Shown here: positions 25,611 through 35,355 of the stretch, piece after piece | Layout of the letters: each line of letters opens with the position of its first letter | Position numbering within the stretch: position 1 is the stretch's first letter | Source: Pseudomonadota bacterium | GTDB lineage: Bacteria > Chloroflexota > UBA6077 > JAJPGT01 | Reading direction: 5' to 3' | Length of the DNA: 64,000 bases | Assembly: GCA_021325655.1 (NCBI GenBank) | Contig: JAJPGT010000088.1 | Span: 124,001 to 188,000 of the forward strand | The notes under the pieces: generated by a model | Seen by the model: the letters and a program-made list of their open reading frames with translations, nothing else | What the model was told of the DNA's origin: nothing | Databases searched by the model: none | Position numbers and translations under genes: made by a program

Positions 25611-26159
25611 ATGGTCAGCATCAACGTCGCGCAGCTCCTCAAAGCCCCGACCGGCGAGACACGCTTGTTCACCTTCGACGAGGGGGTGGAGGGGTTTGCC
25701 CCCGAGCTGGTGCTGGCCGGGCCAGTGCGCGGCCAGTGTCGGCTGATGAAGACCACGCGTGGTATTCTGGCTACCTGCGATTATCGGGCGCAGGTGGAGG
25801 TGGTCTGCTCGCGTTGCCTGGTAGATGTGGTGGTTCCGGTCGCCAGCCACCTGGAAGAGGAGTTCCACCCGTCGGTCAACATTCGCACCGGTGAGTGGAT
25901 TCCCGAAACGGAGGAGGACCAGGGGCTGCGGATCGACGAGCACAACGTGCTCGACCTCGACGACCTGATCCGGCAAGACATCCTGGTCAACATCCCGCTG
26001 CGGCCGCTCTGCCGGGAGGCCTGCCAGGGCTTGTGCCCCAACTGCGGGCAGAACCGCAACACCGGCGCCTGCCGCTGCATGGCTGAGGAGGAGCCGCAGC
26101 TCGGCCGGCTGGGCGAGGTGCTCGAACGTGAGCGCCAGCGGAAAGAACGAGGAGCGTAA
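25611..26159 (+). CDS. DUF177 (YceD-type) protein
   Basis: DUF177 proteins precede rpmF in most bacteria and are linked to 23S rRNA accumulation or ribosome assembly. From the ATG at 25611 the protein has 182 residues: MVSINVAQLLKAP, a Cys pair in EVVCSRCLVDV, the acidic segment DLDDLIRQDILVNIPLRPLC and a C-terminal Cys cluster (CREACQGLCPNCGQNRN, then CRC) that may bind zinc. A frame starting at 25500 overlaps the terminator and the previous gene and is rejected. The gene lies 6 bases before rpmF. Confidence 0.9.
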   Translation: MVSINVAQLLKAPTGETRLFTFDEGVEGFAPELVLAGPVRGQCRLMKTTRGILATCDYRAQVEVVCSRCLVDVVVPVASHLEEEFHPSVNIRTGEWIPETEEDQGLRIDEHNVLDLDDLIRQDILVNIPLRPLCREACQGLCPNCGQNRNTGACRCMAEEEPQLGRLGEVLERERQRKERGA

Positions 26160-26165
26160 CAGACA

Positions 26166-26363
26166 ATGGGCGGACTGCCGAAGAAGAAGAAGAGCCGTTC
26201 GCGGCGGGGAATGCGCCGCAGCCACCAGCACATCGCGGTGCCGCCGCTATCAGCTTGCCCGCAATGTCACGAGCTGAAGCCGACACACCGCGTCTGCCCG
26301 AGCTGCGGCACCTACAACGGGCACCAGATCCTCAAGGTCCGCGCGGCGAAGAAGGCCGAATAA
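26166..26363 (+). CDS. rpmF: 50S ribosomal protein L32
   Basis: Small 65-residue ribosomal protein with the characteristic MGGLPKKKKSRSRRGMRR start and two CxxC pairs (ACPQCHE and VCPSCGTY), the zinc-binding form. Position after DUF177 and before the fab genes is the conserved context. Confidence 0.97.
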   Translation: MGGLPKKKKSRSRRGMRRSHQHIAVPPLSACPQCHELKPTHRVCPSCGTYNGHQILKVRAAKKAE

Positions 26364-26382
26364 TGACACCGGAGGGACGAGC

Positions 26383-27381
26383 GTGAAGCTCGTCCTGCTG
26401 TTCCCCGGCCAGGGCGCACAGTACGTGGGCATGGGCGCAGAGCTCCGCGCTGCCTGCCCCGACGCCGCGCGGGTCTTTGAGCAGGCGTCCGAGGCGCTCG
26501 GGATCGATCTGGTCGCGCTGTGCGAGCGCGGCCCGGCCGAGTCGCTGACGCGAACCCTCTATGCCCAGCCCGCCGTGGTTGCTACCAGCCTGGCAGCACT
26601 CGCGGCATTCCGCGCCACCGTTGCCCAGTGCGGGCTGTCGATCACCCCGGTTGCGGTAGCCGGCCACAGCGTCGGCGAGCTGACCGCGATCGCCGCCTCA
26701 GGCGCCTGCGACGTGCCCACCATCCTGCGGCTGGTGGCCGAGCGCGCCCGGGCAATGGAGCGAGCCTGCGCCGAGCACGACAGCGGCATGGCCGCGGTGC
26801 TCGGGCTGGAGGAAGCAGCAGTGCGGGACGCCTGCGCGGCGGCGAGCGCGCAGACCGGCGAGCCGGTGGAGGTTGCCAACTACAACGCCCCAGACCAGCT
26901 CGTCATCGCCGGCACCGCCCGGGCGCTGAGCCAGGCCAGCGAGGAGGTTCAGCGCCGCGGCGCGCGTCGGGTAGTGCCGCTCAAAGTCGCGGGCGCCTTC
27001 CACACCTCGCTCATGCGCGGCGCCGCCGCGGCGTTCGCCCCCCACGTCCGGATGGCGCCGCTCCAGCCACCCCAGGTCCCCGTCGTCCTGAACACCTCGG
27101 GGCAAGAAGTGACCTCGGCCGAGGCGTTGCGGGTAGAGCTGGAGGCACAGATCGCCTCGCCGGTACGCTGGGCGCAGTCGATGGCGCGCTGCGCCGAGCT
27201 GGGGGCCGAGGTCTTCGTCGAGCTGGGGCCGGGTCAGGTGCTCAGCGGGCTGGCCAGGCGCGTCGTTCGCGGCGCCCAGACGCTGAACGTTCAGGACACG
27301 GCAAGCCTGGCGGCGACGCTCGATGCGCTCGAACGCCTCGGCGCGCGCTGGCCAGCGCGAGGGGAGCAGCATGCGCTTTGA
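26383..27381 (+). CDS. fabD: Malonyl-CoA:ACP transacylase
   Basis: Loads malonyl groups onto acyl carrier protein for fatty acid synthesis. The 332 residues begin (GTG) with MKLVLLFPGQGAQYVGMG and carry the nucleophile motif GHSVGE, the malonyl-selecting Arg region (LVAERARAMERA) and the catalytic His in VAGAFHTSLM. Its end overlaps the fabG start by 11 bases. No fabH, fabF or plsX is seen in the window. Confidence 0.97.
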   Translation: MKLVLLFPGQGAQYVGMGAELRAACPDAARVFEQASEALGIDLVALCERGPAESLTRTLYAQPAVVATSLAALAAFRATVAQCGLSITPVAVAGHSVGELTAIAASGACDVPTILRLVAERARAMERACAEHDSGMAAVLGLEEAAVRDACAAASAQTGEPVEVANYNAPDQLVIAGTARALSQASEEVQRRGARRVVPLKVAGAFHTSLMRGAAAAFAPHVRMAPLQPPQVPVVLNTSGQEVTSAEALRVELEAQIASPVRWAQSMARCAELGAEVFVELGPGQVLSGLARRVVRGAQTLNVQDTASLAATLDALERLGARWPARGEQHAL

Positions 27382-28117
27382 CGGCAAGGTGGCGCTCGTC
27401 ACGGGCGCCTCGCGCGGGATCGGTCGGGCCATCGCGGTGCGCCTCGGCAGCGGTGGCGCCCGGGTGGTGGTGAACTTCGCCCGCAATCAGGCCGCGGCCG
27501 AAGAGACCGCCCACCTGGTGCGGCAGGCGGGTAGCGAAGCCCTGGTGATCCAGGGCGACGTGGCGGACCCGGAGGCGGCCGAAGCGATGGTCAAGGCAGC
27601 GATCGGCGGGTTTGGCCGGCTGGACATCCTGGTAAACAACGCCGGCATTACCCGCGATACCCTGATCCTGCGCATGACGCTGGAGGACTGGGAGGCGGTG
27701 CAGCAGATCAACCTGCGGGGCACATTCCTGGTCACCAAGGCCGCGCTGCGGCCGATGCTCCGGCAGCGCAGCGGCCGGATCGTGAACCTCAGCTCGATCT
27801 CCGGCCGCATGGGCAACGCCGGACAGGCGAACTACGCTGCCACCAAGGCCGGCATCATCGGCTTCACCCGCTCGCTCGCCCGCGAGGTCGCCTCGCGTGG
27901 GATTACCGTGAACGCGGTGGCCCCGGGCTACATCCTGACCGACATCTGGAACGACGTCTCGGAAGAGGCGAAGCAGAAGGCGATCGAGATGATTCCGCTG
28001 GGCGCGCCCGGGCGCCCGGAGGACGTTGCCGAAGCCGTGGCGTTCTTCGCCTCGGACGCCGCCGCGTACATCACCGGCCAGGTGCTGAACGTGGATGGCG
28101 GAATGTTGATGAGCTAG
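27371..28117 (+). CDS. fabG: 3-oxoacyl-ACP reductase FabG
   Basis: NADPH-dependent short-chain dehydrogenase reducing beta-ketoacyl-ACP. From the ATG at 27371 (GGGGAG upstream, inside the fabD 3' end) the protein has 248 residues with TGASRGIG, NNAGITRD, the Ser/Tyr/Lys triad in NLSSISG and YAATKAG, and the C-terminal GQVLNVDGGM typical of FabG. Operon context with fabD and acpP supports the assignment over other SDR enzymes. Confidence 0.96.
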   Translation: MRFDGKVALVTGASRGIGRAIAVRLGSGGARVVVNFARNQAAAEETAHLVRQAGSEALVIQGDVADPEAAEAMVKAAIGGFGRLDILVNNAGITRDTLILRMTLEDWEAVQQINLRGTFLVTKAALRPMLRQRSGRIVNLSSISGRMGNAGQANYAATKAGIIGFTRSLAREVASRGITVNAVAPGYILTDIWNDVSEEAKQKAIEMIPLGAPGRPEDVAEAVAFFASDAAAYITGQVLNVDGGMLMS

Positions 28118-28123
28118 TCGCCC

Positions 28124-29476
28124 GTGTTTAACACGATTCTCGTCGCCAACCGGGGCGAAATCGCCGTCCGCGTGATCCGCGCCTGCCGCGAGCTGGGCAT
28201 TCGCACCGTGCTGGCACACTCCGAAGCGGACCGCGCCTCGCTGGCGGCAGCGCTGGCGGATGAGACGATCTGTATCGGCCCGGCGTCCAGCGAGCGCAGC
28301 TACCTGCACGTGCCGAACATCGTCAGCGCCGCGCTGGTGAGCGGTGCCGATGCCATCCACCCCGGCTACGGCTTTCTTTCGGAGAATCCGCTGCTGGCCG
28401 AGGTGTGTGCGCAGTGCGGGCTGACGTTCATCGGTCCCCCGCCGGAGATTATCGAAGCGTTCGGCGACAAGGTGCGGGCGCGCCGACTGATGCGCCAGGC
28501 CGGCCTGCCCGTGATCCCCGGCACCGACGAGCCGGTGCTCACGCTCGACGCCGCTCGCGCTGCCGCCGCCGAGGTCGGCTACCCGGTGATGCTCAAGGCA
28601 GCCGCGGGAGGCGGTGGCCGCGGGATGCGGGTGGCGCGGGATGACGGAGAGCTCGCGCGCCATTTCGCCCCGGCGCAGATGGAGGCGCAGAGCGCCTTCG
28701 GCAACCCCGCCCTGTACGTCGAGCGGCTGCTCGAAGACGCCCGCCATCTGGAGGTCCAGGTTGTGGCCGACCACTACGGCCGGGTGATCCATCTGGGCGA
28801 ACGCGACTGCTCGGTGCAGCGGCGACACCAGAAGCTGGTAGAGGAGACGCGCGCCCCGCTGCTGGACCCAGCTACGCGTGCCGCGATGGGGCAGGCAGCG
28901 GTCCAGGGCGCGGCGGCGGCCGGCTACCGCAACGTCGGGACAATGGAGTTCTTGCTGGACCGCGAGGGCTGCTTCTGGTTCATGGAGATGAACTGCCGCA
29001 TCCAGGTGGAGCATCCGGTCACTGAGATGGTAACGGGCCTCGACCTGGTGAAGACGCAGATCCGGCTCGCGGCCGGCGAGCCGCTACCCTGGGAGCAGGA
29101 GGAGATTCGCTGGAACGGCCACGCGATCGAATGCCGAGTGGTGGCGGAGGATCCGCAGCGCGACTTCGCCCCGACCAGCGGGACGATCGACATGTTGCTG
29201 CTGCCGGGCGGGCCGGGCATCCGCGTGGACACCCACGTCTTCCCCGGCTACGTGTTCCCACCACTGTACGACTCGCTGCTGGCCAAGCTGATCGCTTGGG
29301 GGACGACACGGGAGGAGGCGATCGCTCGGATGGCACGCGCCCTGCGCGAGACGCGGGTTGGTGGGCTAACGACGAATATCCCGTACCTGCTGGACGTGCT
29401 GAGCGACCCAGCCTTCCGCGCCGGTGGGGTGGGAGTCGGCTATCGCCCCGCCTCGACGGGCCTGGTGCCCGCCTGA
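28124..29476 (+). CDS. accC: Acetyl-CoA carboxylase biotin carboxylase subunit
   Basis: Carboxylates biotin on the carrier protein with ATP and bicarbonate. The 450-residue protein (GTG start) contains NRGEIAVRVIRACRELGI, the ATP-grasp segment KAAAGGGGRGMR, the catalytic ENCRIQVEHPVTE-type stretch (here MNCRIQVEHPVTEMVTG) and RDCSVQRRHQK. The C-terminal end (GLTTNIPYL) is that of stand-alone AccC, with no carboxyltransferase or BCCP fused. accB is not in the window. Confidence 0.95.
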   Translation: MFNTILVANRGEIAVRVIRACRELGIRTVLAHSEADRASLAAALADETICIGPASSERSYLHVPNIVSAALVSGADAIHPGYGFLSENPLLAEVCAQCGLTFIGPPPEIIEAFGDKVRARRLMRQAGLPVIPGTDEPVLTLDAARAAAAEVGYPVMLKAAAGGGGRGMRVARDDGELARHFAPAQMEAQSAFGNPALYVERLLEDARHLEVQVVADHYGRVIHLGERDCSVQRRHQKLVEETRAPLLDPATRAAMGQAAVQGAAAAGYRNVGTMEFLLDREGCFWFMEMNCRIQVEHPVTEMVTGLDLVKTQIRLAAGEPLPWEQEEIRWNGHAIECRVVAEDPQRDFAPTSGTIDMLLLPGGPGIRVDTHVFPGYVFPPLYDSLLAKLIAWGTTREEAIARMARALRETRVGGLTTNIPYLLDVLSDPAFRAGGVGVGYRPASTGLVPA

Positions 29477-29507
29477 GCCCTGGCGGGAGCCGCGGGAGCA
29501 CGCCGGC

Positions 29508-30041
29508 ATGGATGAGCGTCACGAATCGAAAAGCCGATCAGCGGACCACGAGCAGCCGCCGAGCCGGCCGTCTGCTCACCTGCTCGCTTTCGAAGCGTTG
29601 TACGAGTTCGACCTGGCGCACCACCCGCCGCGGCGGGTCCTGCACCGCCTGGCCGAGGAGCAAGGGGCGGATGAGCGATGCGTGCAGGCGGCCGAGGAGA
29701 TCGTGGCGGGCGTGATGGCCGCCCGGGCGTCGCTCGACGCCACCATCAGCCGTCTGGCACCCGCCTGGCCCCTTGCGCAAATGTCCGCGATAGACCGTAA
29801 TATACTGCGGCTTGGCTTGTTCGACCTTGGGCGTGCCGTAACGGAGGGGCAGATACGCACGGCGGTCAATACAGCAGTTGAGCTGGCCAGGCGTTATGGC
29901 GGCGAGAGCTCTCCTCGATTCGTACGTGGCGTCTTGGGACGCGCGGCTGATCTCCGGAAGCCCGCCGACACATCCCGCGATCCCAACCCGCCGGGGCCGG
30001 AGCCTCGGACTCTGCAAGGTGGTGAGGAGGGTAGGCGTTGA
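29508..30041 (+). CDS. nusB: Transcription antitermination factor NusB
   Basis: NusB with S10 binds boxA of rRNA leader RNA. From the ATG at 29508 (GGGAG upstream) it has 177 residues: [38 protein letters not shown] (helical core) and [12 protein letters not shown]-like [25 protein letters not shown]-terminal (about 20) and C-terminal (about 30) tails extend beyond the core. Its TGA overlaps the acpP TTG start (TTGA, 30038-30041). Confidence 0.95.
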   Translation: MDERHESKSRSADHEQPPSRPSAHLLAFEALYEFDLAHHPPRRVLHRLAEEQGADERCVQAAEEIVAGVMAARASLDATISRLAPAWPLAQMSAIDRNILRLGLFDLGRAVTEGQIRTAVNTAVELARRYGGESSPRFVRGVLGRAADLRKPADTSRDPNPPGPEPRTLQGGEEGRR

Positions 30042-30271
30042 CCTCCGAGGAGCGACTGAAGAAGATCATCGCGGAGCAGCTGAGCGTCAGCGAGGACGAA
30101 GTGACGCCAGATGCCTCGTTCATCGAGGACCTGAATGCCGACTCGCTCGACCTGGTCGAGCTCATCATGTCGCTTGAGGAAGAGTTCGGCGTGAAAATCT
30201 CGGACGAGGACGCGGAGAAGATCCGCACTGTCCGAGATGCGATGGAATACCTCAACGAGCACTCAGCCTGA
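30038..30271 (+). CDS. acpP: Acyl carrier protein
   Basis: Carries growing acyl chains on 4'-phosphopantetheine. The 77-residue acidic protein has the attachment Ser36 in the DSLDLVEL motif and the usual four-helix layout. The start is TTG at 30038 with GGAGGG upstream, coupled to nusB through TTGA. Together with fabD, fabG and accC it forms a fatty-acid synthesis block. Confidence 0.97.
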   Translation: MTSEERLKKIIAEQLSVSEDEVTPDASFIEDLNADSLDLVELIMSLEEEFGVKISDEDAEKIRTVRDAMEYLNEHSA

Positions 30272-30276
30272 GAGGC

Positions 30277-30440
30277 TACAATTCTGTTGAGCTACACGGC
30301 CTGTACGGCTCTGCTGGCGGTAGTACGCGTTGCCCGCGCACCTGCGAGCCATCCGGGTAGCGATAGCACCGATCGGATAGACGCAACAGAGGGGTAGCAC
30401 CGCGGGCCGGCGCGTCGCGCCGGCCCCGGGTTGCGTCTCG
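30277..30440 (+). promoter_or_regulatory. Structured leader upstream of tatC, with T-box-like core
   Basis: A -10 like TACAAT (30277-30282) would start a leader of about 177 bases. It contains a small hairpin (ATCCG with CGGAT) and then an outer 8-base stem (GACGCAAC with GTTGCGTC) enclosing GGGGTAGCACCGCGG and a perfect 11-base inverted repeat (30404-30414 and 30416-30426). GGGGTAGCACCGCGG resembles the T-box core GGGTGGNACCGCG but the tRNA-pairing UGGN is altered, and no stem I with specifier loop was recognised. It may be an unrelated cis element. Confidence 0.35.
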
Positions 30441-30465
30441 CCAGGCCGGCGAAGAAGGAACTTCC

Positions 30466-31272
30466 GTGTCTGTACCCGCCACCCAGACCTCCACCAGGCC
30501 GACCGTCCCACCCAACGACCAGCCCATGTCGGTGCTGGAGCACCTGGCCGAACTGCGGACGCGGCTGGTCATCTCGCTCGCCGCGCTGATGGTCGGCTTC
30601 CTGGTCGCGACCTTCCTCCCGATCCCGATGACCGGCTCCGACCCGTCCCAGGTGATCATCGCACCGCTGCCCGGGACGACGACGATCACCTCGGAGGTCA
30701 TCCGCATCCTGCTGATCCCGGTCAAGGATCACGTACAGGCGATCCAGCCGGGTGAGGTGCTCTTCACCTACTTCAAGGTGGCGTTGCTCACCGGCGCGGC
30801 GATGGCGACGCCCGTGATCATGTACCAGGTCATGCTGTTCGTGCTGCCGGCGCTGCTGCCGCACGAAAAGCGCTACCTGTTCCTGGCGCTGCCGGGCGTG
30901 TTCATCTCGTTCCTGATCGGTGTCACCTTCGGCTACCTGGTGCTGATCCCGTTCGCCATCAGCTTCCTGCTCCAGTTCGGCGCCGCGCTGATTGAGCAGA
31001 AGTGGGCCTTCTCCGAGTATCTCGACACCGTCTCCACCCTGCTGTTCTGGATGGGAGTGGCATTCGAGATGCCGCTGGTCATCTACTTCCTCAGCAAGCT
31101 CGGCGTGATCAGCGTCGACCGCCTGAAGCGCTTCCGCAAGTACGCCTTCGTGCTCGCGTTCGTCATCGGCGCGTTCATCACCCCCACGCCCGACCCGTTC
31201 AACCAGACGCTGGTGAGCCTGCCGCTGTACATGCTGTTCGAGCTGGGCATTCTGCTGGCACGGCTAGCATAG
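30466..31272 (+). CDS. tatC: Sec-independent translocase subunit TatC
   Basis: Receptor for twin-arginine signal peptides. The 268 residues form six membrane segments after a Pro/Thr-rich N-terminus; landmarks are MSVLEHLAELRTRL, the conserved FTYFKVALL and the FxxK region RLKRFRKYAFVLAFVIGAFITPTPDPFNQ. The start is GTG with AAGGAA upstream. tatA/B are not adjacent. A Tat-type lipoprotein (35606-37129) in the same window is a plausible substrate. Confidence 0.95.
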   Translation: MSVPATQTSTRPTVPPNDQPMSVLEHLAELRTRLVISLAALMVGFLVATFLPIPMTGSDPSQVIIAPLPGTTTITSEVIRILLIPVKDHVQAIQPGEVLFTYFKVALLTGAAMATPVIMYQVMLFVLPALLPHEKRYLFLALPGVFISFLIGVTFGYLVLIPFAISFLLQFGAALIEQKWAFSEYLDTVSTLLFWMGVAFEMPLVIYFLSKLGVISVDRLKRFRKYAFVLAFVIGAFITPTPDPFNQTLVSLPLYMLFELGILLARLA

Positions 31273-31396
31273 CCGCGGGCGGACCCGTTCCCTCCGGGCA
31301 CACCACGCCGCGCTCCGCTTGGCGCCCCTCGGGCACATCAGAGAGGGGTGGCTCCGGGTTGGATTGCTGCCCGTGTACTCCCTCAGGAGAACACTC

Positions 31397-31422
31397 GTGC
31401 CCGGGGACCGGTCCCCGGGCAC
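31397..31422. terminator. Palindromic hairpin between tatC and the cupin gene
   Basis: A 26-base perfect palindrome (13-base arms) lies between the convergent stop codons of tatC (31272) and the cupin gene (31447). No U tract is present on either strand. Confidence 0.7.
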
Positions 31423-31446
31423 GGTACAGGGAACGCCTGAGCGCGT

Positions 31447-31788
31447 CTATTCGTGGTAGTCCTCGCGGGGCGGCGAGAACGTGTCGACGGCGTAGGTGTT
31501 GTCCTCCAACGCTGTTCCGCCGTGCGGCACGTTGGGCGGAATCTGGTATCCGTCCAGCGGGCCAAGATCGCGCGTCTCATCCCCGATGGTGAAGCGGAAC
31601 TTGCCGGAGGCGATGTAGCCGACCTGCTCGTGCGGGTGGGTGTGCATCGGGACCACAGCGCCCTTTTCGATGTGGATTCGGACCACCATGGCGCGCTCCC
31701 CGCACGCCAGCACCTGGCGGTGGACGCCGGGCACCATCTCAACCCGGCGGCTGTCATCTCGGGGTTTCCAGACGCTCTGCATCGGCAC
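31447..31788 (-). CDS. Cupin domain protein
   Basis: A 113-residue single-domain cupin. The metal-site motif 1 is MHTHPHEQVGYIASGKFRF and motif 2 is GYQIPPNVPHGGTAL, giving His ligands for one metal. N-terminal residues are polar and there is no signal peptide. Its function is not predictable; small cupins of this form occur as isomerases, dioxygenases or sensors. It is convergent with tatC and 56 bases upstream of nothing else on its strand except clpX, which ends in the opposite order. Confidence 0.85.
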   Translation of the reverse strand: MPMQSVWKPRDDSRRVEMVPGVHRQVLACGERAMVVRIHIEKGAVVPMHTHPHEQVGYIASGKFRFTIGDETRDLGPLDGYQIPPNVPHGGTALEDNTYAVDTFSPPREDYHE

Positions 31789-31844
31789 GGCAGTCAGTCT
31801 CCCACGATACGATTCGGCGCGCTGGGCGCCGTAAGGACCCAGCC

Positions 31845-33131
31845 TCAGGCCGAGGCGGAGGCGTCGCCGATCTCCTCCAGCTCCAGCACGCGCTCGGAGC
31901 GCGTGACCAGCAGCGGGGCCTTACTGTGCCTGATCGTCTCGGCGTTGATGATGCACTTGCGGACGTCGGTGCGCGAGGGGATCTCGTACATCACGTCCAG
32001 CAGCACTTCTTCGATGATCGTTCGCAGGCCGCGCGCGCCCGTCTTGAGCTGGAGCGCCTTCTCCGCCGCCGCTTCCAGCGCGTCCTGGGTGAACACCAGC
32101 TCCACCTTATCCAGCGACAGGAACTTGGCGTACTGCTTGGTGATAGCGTTGCGCGGCTCGGTGAGGATCCGGATCAGATCCTCCTTGCCCAGGGGATCCA
32201 ATGGCACGGTGACCGGGAGGCGCCCGACGAACTCCGGGATCAGCCCGTACTTCAGCAGATCGTCGCTGGTGAGCTGGTGCAGCAGGTGCGCGCTCTCGCC
32301 CACCGTTCGCGGGGAGGCGTTGAACCCGAGCGTTCGCTTTGCCCCCACGCGCTGACCAACGATGTTCTCCAGCCCTTCGAACGCTCCGCCCACAATGAAC
32401 AGAATGTTCTGCGTGTTGATCTGAATGAAATCCTGGTGCGGGTGCTTGCGCCCCCCCTGCGGCGGGACGTTGGCCACCGTCCCCTCGATGATCTTCAGCA
32501 GCGCCTGCTGTACCCCCTCGCCTGAGACGTCGCGGGTGATCGAGGGATTGTCGCCCTTGCGGGCGATCTTGTCGATCTCGTCGATGTAGACGATGCCGCG
32601 CTCGGCGCGGGAGATGTCGTAGTCCGCTGCCTGGATGAGACGGAGCAGGATGTTCTCGACATCTTCGCCGACGTAGCCGGCCTCGGTCAGGGCGGTGGCG
32701 TCGGCGATGCAGAACGGGACGTCGAGAATCTTGGCCAGCGTCTGCGCCAGGAGCGTCTTCCCACAGCCGGTGGGCCCCACGAGCAGGATGTTGCTCTTCT
32801 GGAGCTCGACCTCGTCGACCTGCATCCCGGCGCTGACGCGCTTGTAGTGGTTGTAGACAGCAACGGAGAGGACCTTCTTGGCACGCTCCTGGCCGACCAC
32901 GTAGGCGTTGAGCTGCTCGTAGATCTTCTTGGGCGTGGGCAGCTTCGAGAGCGGGAGCCGCGGCTTGGTGGGCGGCGTCGACTCCTCGTCGATGATCTCG
33001 CGGCACAGGTCGACGCACTCGTCGCAGATGTAGACGGCACCGGGCCCGGCGATAAGCCGTCGTACCTGGTCCTGGCTTTTGCCGCAGAACGAGCAGTGAT
33101 ACTGCCCCCGCGAGCCGCGGGTATTCGCCAT
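31845..33131 (-). CDS. clpX: ATP-dependent Clp protease ATP-binding subunit ClpX
   Basis: AAA+ unfoldase that feeds substrates to ClpP. The 428 residues start with the zinc-binding domain ([19 protein letters not shown], then CDEC), followed by Walker [13 protein letters not shown], Walker [10 protein letters not shown], the IGF-like loop region and the C-terminal small domain. It is the last gene of tig-clpP-clpX; the 52-base spacer to clpP contains two imperfect copies of GTTGCGCTAGGCTGG. Confidence 0.98.
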   Translation of the reverse strand: MANTRGSRGQYHCSFCGKSQDQVRRLIAGPGAVYICDECVDLCREIIDEESTPPTKPRLPLSKLPTPKKIYEQLNAYVVGQERAKKVLSVAVYNHYKRVSAGMQVDEVELQKSNILLVGPTGCGKTLLAQTLAKILDVPFCIADATALTEAGYVGEDVENILLRLIQAADYDISRAERGIVYIDEIDKIARKGDNPSITRDVSGEGVQQALLKIIEGTVANVPPQGGRKHPHQDFIQINTQNILFIVGGAFEGLENIVGQRVGAKRTLGFNASPRTVGESAHLLHQLTSDDLLKYGLIPEFVGRLPVTVPLDPLGKEDLIRILTEPRNAITKQYAKFLSLDKVELVFTQDALEAAAEKALQLKTGARGLRTIIEEVLLDVMYEIPSRTDVRKCIINAETIRHSKAPLLVTRSERVLELEEIGDASASA

Positions 33132-33183
33132 AAGAACGGCCCCCCCAAGGTGTTGGGTTGCGCTAGGCTGGTTGTGCGTTGCG

Positions 33184-33906
33184 CTAAGCTGGCGTTGCCC
33201 CGTCGCCGCCGGTACCCGCCGGGCTAGCCTCCGGCATGGAATCGCTAGAGCCGGTCCCGGTGCCCCTGGAGGCAGGTGTCGTCCCGATGATGTCGTCGAT
33301 CAGCCCATAATCTTTGGCCACCTGCGCACTCATGAAGAAGTCACGGTCCATATCGCGCGAGATGCGCTCGATCGGCTGGCCGGTGTGGAACGCGAGGATC
33401 TCCTTAATCCGCTGCTGCAGCCGCAGGATCTCGCGGGCTCGGATCTCGATGTCCGCCGCGGTGCCTTCGAACCCGCCGGCCGCCTGGTGGATCATCACGG
33501 TGGAGTTGGGCAGCGAATAGCGCTTGCCCTTGGCCCCGCCGGCGAGCAGCACCGCGCCCATGCTCATCGCTGAGCCGATGCAGATGGTCGAGACGTCAGG
33601 CTGGATGAGCTGCATCGTATCGTACATCGCCAGCCCAGCGTTCACGTAGCCGCCGGGGGAGTTGATGTACATGCTGATATCCCGCTCCGGGTCCTCGCGG
33701 GCGAGGTACAGGAGCTGGGCGATAACCAGATTGGCGACGTGGTCGTCGATTGGAGAGCCGACGAAAACGATGCGCTCCTTCAGCAGGAGCGAGTAGATGT
33801 CGTAGGCGCGCTCACCACGGTTGGTCGTCTCGATGACCATCGGGACGATCTGGTTCTTCGTCCTCGCCTCCCGAATCAGCGCAAAATCTCGTTCAAAGTC
33901 GCGCAT
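33184..33906 (-). CDS. clpP: ATP-dependent Clp protease proteolytic subunit ClpP
   Basis: Serine peptidase forming the proteolytic chamber. The 240 residues contain Ser115 in GSAMSMGA, His140 in VMIHQAAGG and the later catalytic Asp near DRDFFMSA. The start at 33906 has AAGGA upstream and lies 14 bases after tig; a second ATG at residue 23 ([14 protein letters not shown]) matches the usual family start. The Gly/Ser/Thr/Pro-rich C-terminal tail of about 30 residues is an extension. Confidence 0.97.
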   Translation of the reverse strand: MRDFERDFALIREARTKNQIVPMVIETTNRGERAYDIYSLLLKERIVFVGSPIDDHVANLVIAQLLYLAREDPERDISMYINSPGGYVNAGLAMYDTMQLIQPDVSTICIGSAMSMGAVLLAGGAKGKRYSLPNSTVMIHQAAGGFEGTAADIEIRAREILRLQQRIKEILAFHTGQPIERISRDMDRDFFMSAQVAKDYGLIDDIIGTTPASRGTGTGSSDSMPEASPAGTGGDGATPA

Positions 33907-33920
33907 GGGTTTCCTTCTTC

Positions 33921-35216
33921 CTAGGCGGTCGCCTGAGCTTGCTCGCCGCTGCCGGCCGCGATACTGACCAGACGCCGAACGGCCTCGCGTTGCCGCAAGG
34001 CCGCCCGCACGCGATCGCGGGTTTCCTGGGACGCCTCCGCCGCCCTGGCCCGATTCCCGGAGTCCGCAGTCATCCGCTGGATCTCCGCGTCCACGTCTTC
34101 ATCCGAGATGGTGATCCCCTCGGCATCGGCAATCGCGTCCAGGACGAGCGACCGGGCGAGCACCTGTTCGGCATCTGCCAACAGCTCGTCTCTGAACGCT
34201 TCGGGCGTCCGATTCGTGAACCTGAGATATTGTTCGACGTTGATTCCCTGCCTGTCAAGCGAATGCGCGAACTGCCGCAGCGCGAAGTCTGCCTGCCGCT
34301 CCACCATCTGCGGCGGAATCTCCACCGTCGACTGCTGCACCGCCTCGCTGACCACCGCGTTCTCGTAGTCCCGCTCGGCGTTGGCAGCCTTCGACTCGGC
34401 GATCTGCTTGCGCACCGCCTCCCGCAGCGCCGCCACGTCCTGGTACTCGTCCGAAACGGTCCGGGCGAACTCGTCGTCCAGCTCGGGCAGCCGGCGCTCC
34501 TTGACGCCGTGCAGGGTGACGGTGAAGTGGAGCTCTTCCCCCGCGATCCCCTTGTCCTCGTAGTCCTCGGGCAAGCGCAGAGTGAACTCGCGGGTCTCCC
34601 CTGGTTGCATTCCCACCAGCGCTTCGGCGAAGCCCGGCGCGGGCTGCGGACGCTCGGGATCGACGATCGTCTCCGCGTCCTTGCTGTCCAGGATGGTCCG
34701 CCCTTCTGCCTGCGCCTTCACGTCCAGGCTCACGCGGTCGCCCAACTGCACCGGCCGCTCCACCGGGACCCATTCGCCGTGCGTCTCGCGCAGGTGCTGG
34801 ATCACCGCCTCCACCTCGTCGTCGGTCGGCTCGGTGGCGGGACGTTCCCGCCGAATGGAGCGGTAGTCACCGAGCACCACCCGCGGCTCGATCCCCACGG
34901 TCGCCTTGAACTGGAGCGGCTCCGTGCTCGTCACCTCGAACTTCGGCCGCGAGATCGGCTTGATGTCCTGCTGAGCGATCGCCTCGTCGTACACCTGGGG
35001 GAGAAGCCGCTCGAGCGCCTCTTCGAGCAGTCGGTCGTGGCCAACCATCCGTTCGACGAGCGGGCGGGGCGCCTTGCCTCGCCGGAAGCCGGGGACGTTC
35101 ACGCGATCCGCGGCGCGCCGGTACGCCTGGTCTAGCGCCTTCTGGACCCGCTCGGGCTCGACCTCGATCTCGAGAATGACCTGGCGCTTCTCGATCTCGC
35201 TGACCGAGACTTTCAA
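33921..35216 (-). CDS. tig: Trigger factor
   Basis: Ribosome-associated chaperone and peptidyl-prolyl isomerase. The 431 residues show the ribosome-binding signature ([15 protein letters not shown]), the FKBP-like PPIase middle domain ([16 protein letters not shown]) and the helical C-terminal domain. The start is TTG at 35214-35216 with AGGAGG upstream. It leads tig-clpP-clpX, coupling folding and proteolysis functions. Confidence 0.97.
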   Translation of the reverse strand: MKVSVSEIEKRQVILEIEVEPERVQKALDQAYRRAADRVNVPGFRRGKAPRPLVERMVGHDRLLEEALERLLPQVYDEAIAQQDIKPISRPKFEVTSTEPLQFKATVGIEPRVVLGDYRSIRRERPATEPTDDEVEAVIQHLRETHGEWVPVERPVQLGDRVSLDVKAQAEGRTILDSKDAETIVDPERPQPAPGFAEALVGMQPGETREFTLRLPEDYEDKGIAGEELHFTVTLHGVKERRLPELDDEFARTVSDEYQDVAALREAVRKQIAESKAANAERDYENAVVSEAVQQSTVEIPPQMVERQADFALRQFAHSLDRQGINVEQYLRFTNRTPEAFRDELLADAEQVLARSLVLDAIADAEGITISDEDVDAEIQRMTADSGNRARAAEASQETRDRVRAALRQREAVRRLVSIAAGSGEQAQATA

Positions 35217-35243
35217 GGACCGCCTCCTGCACCCCGCTGTCGC

Positions 35244-35271
35244 AAAAAATGGGCTCGCTCAGGAGCCCATT
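35244..35271 (-). terminator. Intrinsic terminator or attenuator in the tig leader
   Basis: On the minus strand AATGGGCTC pairs with GAGCCCATT (6-base loop), followed by six T residues (35249-35244). It lies downstream of tRNA-Leu and also within 15 bases after the predicted tig transcription start, so it could end the tRNA transcript, attenuate tig, or both. Confidence 0.75.
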
Positions 35272-35291
35272 ACTGCCTCGAATCTGCCCGA

Positions 35292-35320
35292 ATTGTAGGC
35301 AATTGGCGCTGGGCAGGCAA
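35292..35320 (-). promoter_or_regulatory. Promoter of tig-clpP-clpX
   Basis: Minus-strand -35 TTGCCT (35315-35320), 17-base spacer, -10 TACAAT (35292-35297). Transcription would begin near 35285, just before the hairpin at 35244-35271. Confidence 0.6.
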
Positions 35321-35355
35321 ATATGGGGGCACGGTCAGCGCCTCCAGCAGCGCGG

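Noticed and set aside
33132-33194. Two imperfect GTTGCGCTAGGCTGG copies as a start of a CRISPR or repeat array
   Set aside because: Only two imperfect copies, 20 bases apart, one overlapping the clpP stop; no array features and no CRISPR anywhere in the window.
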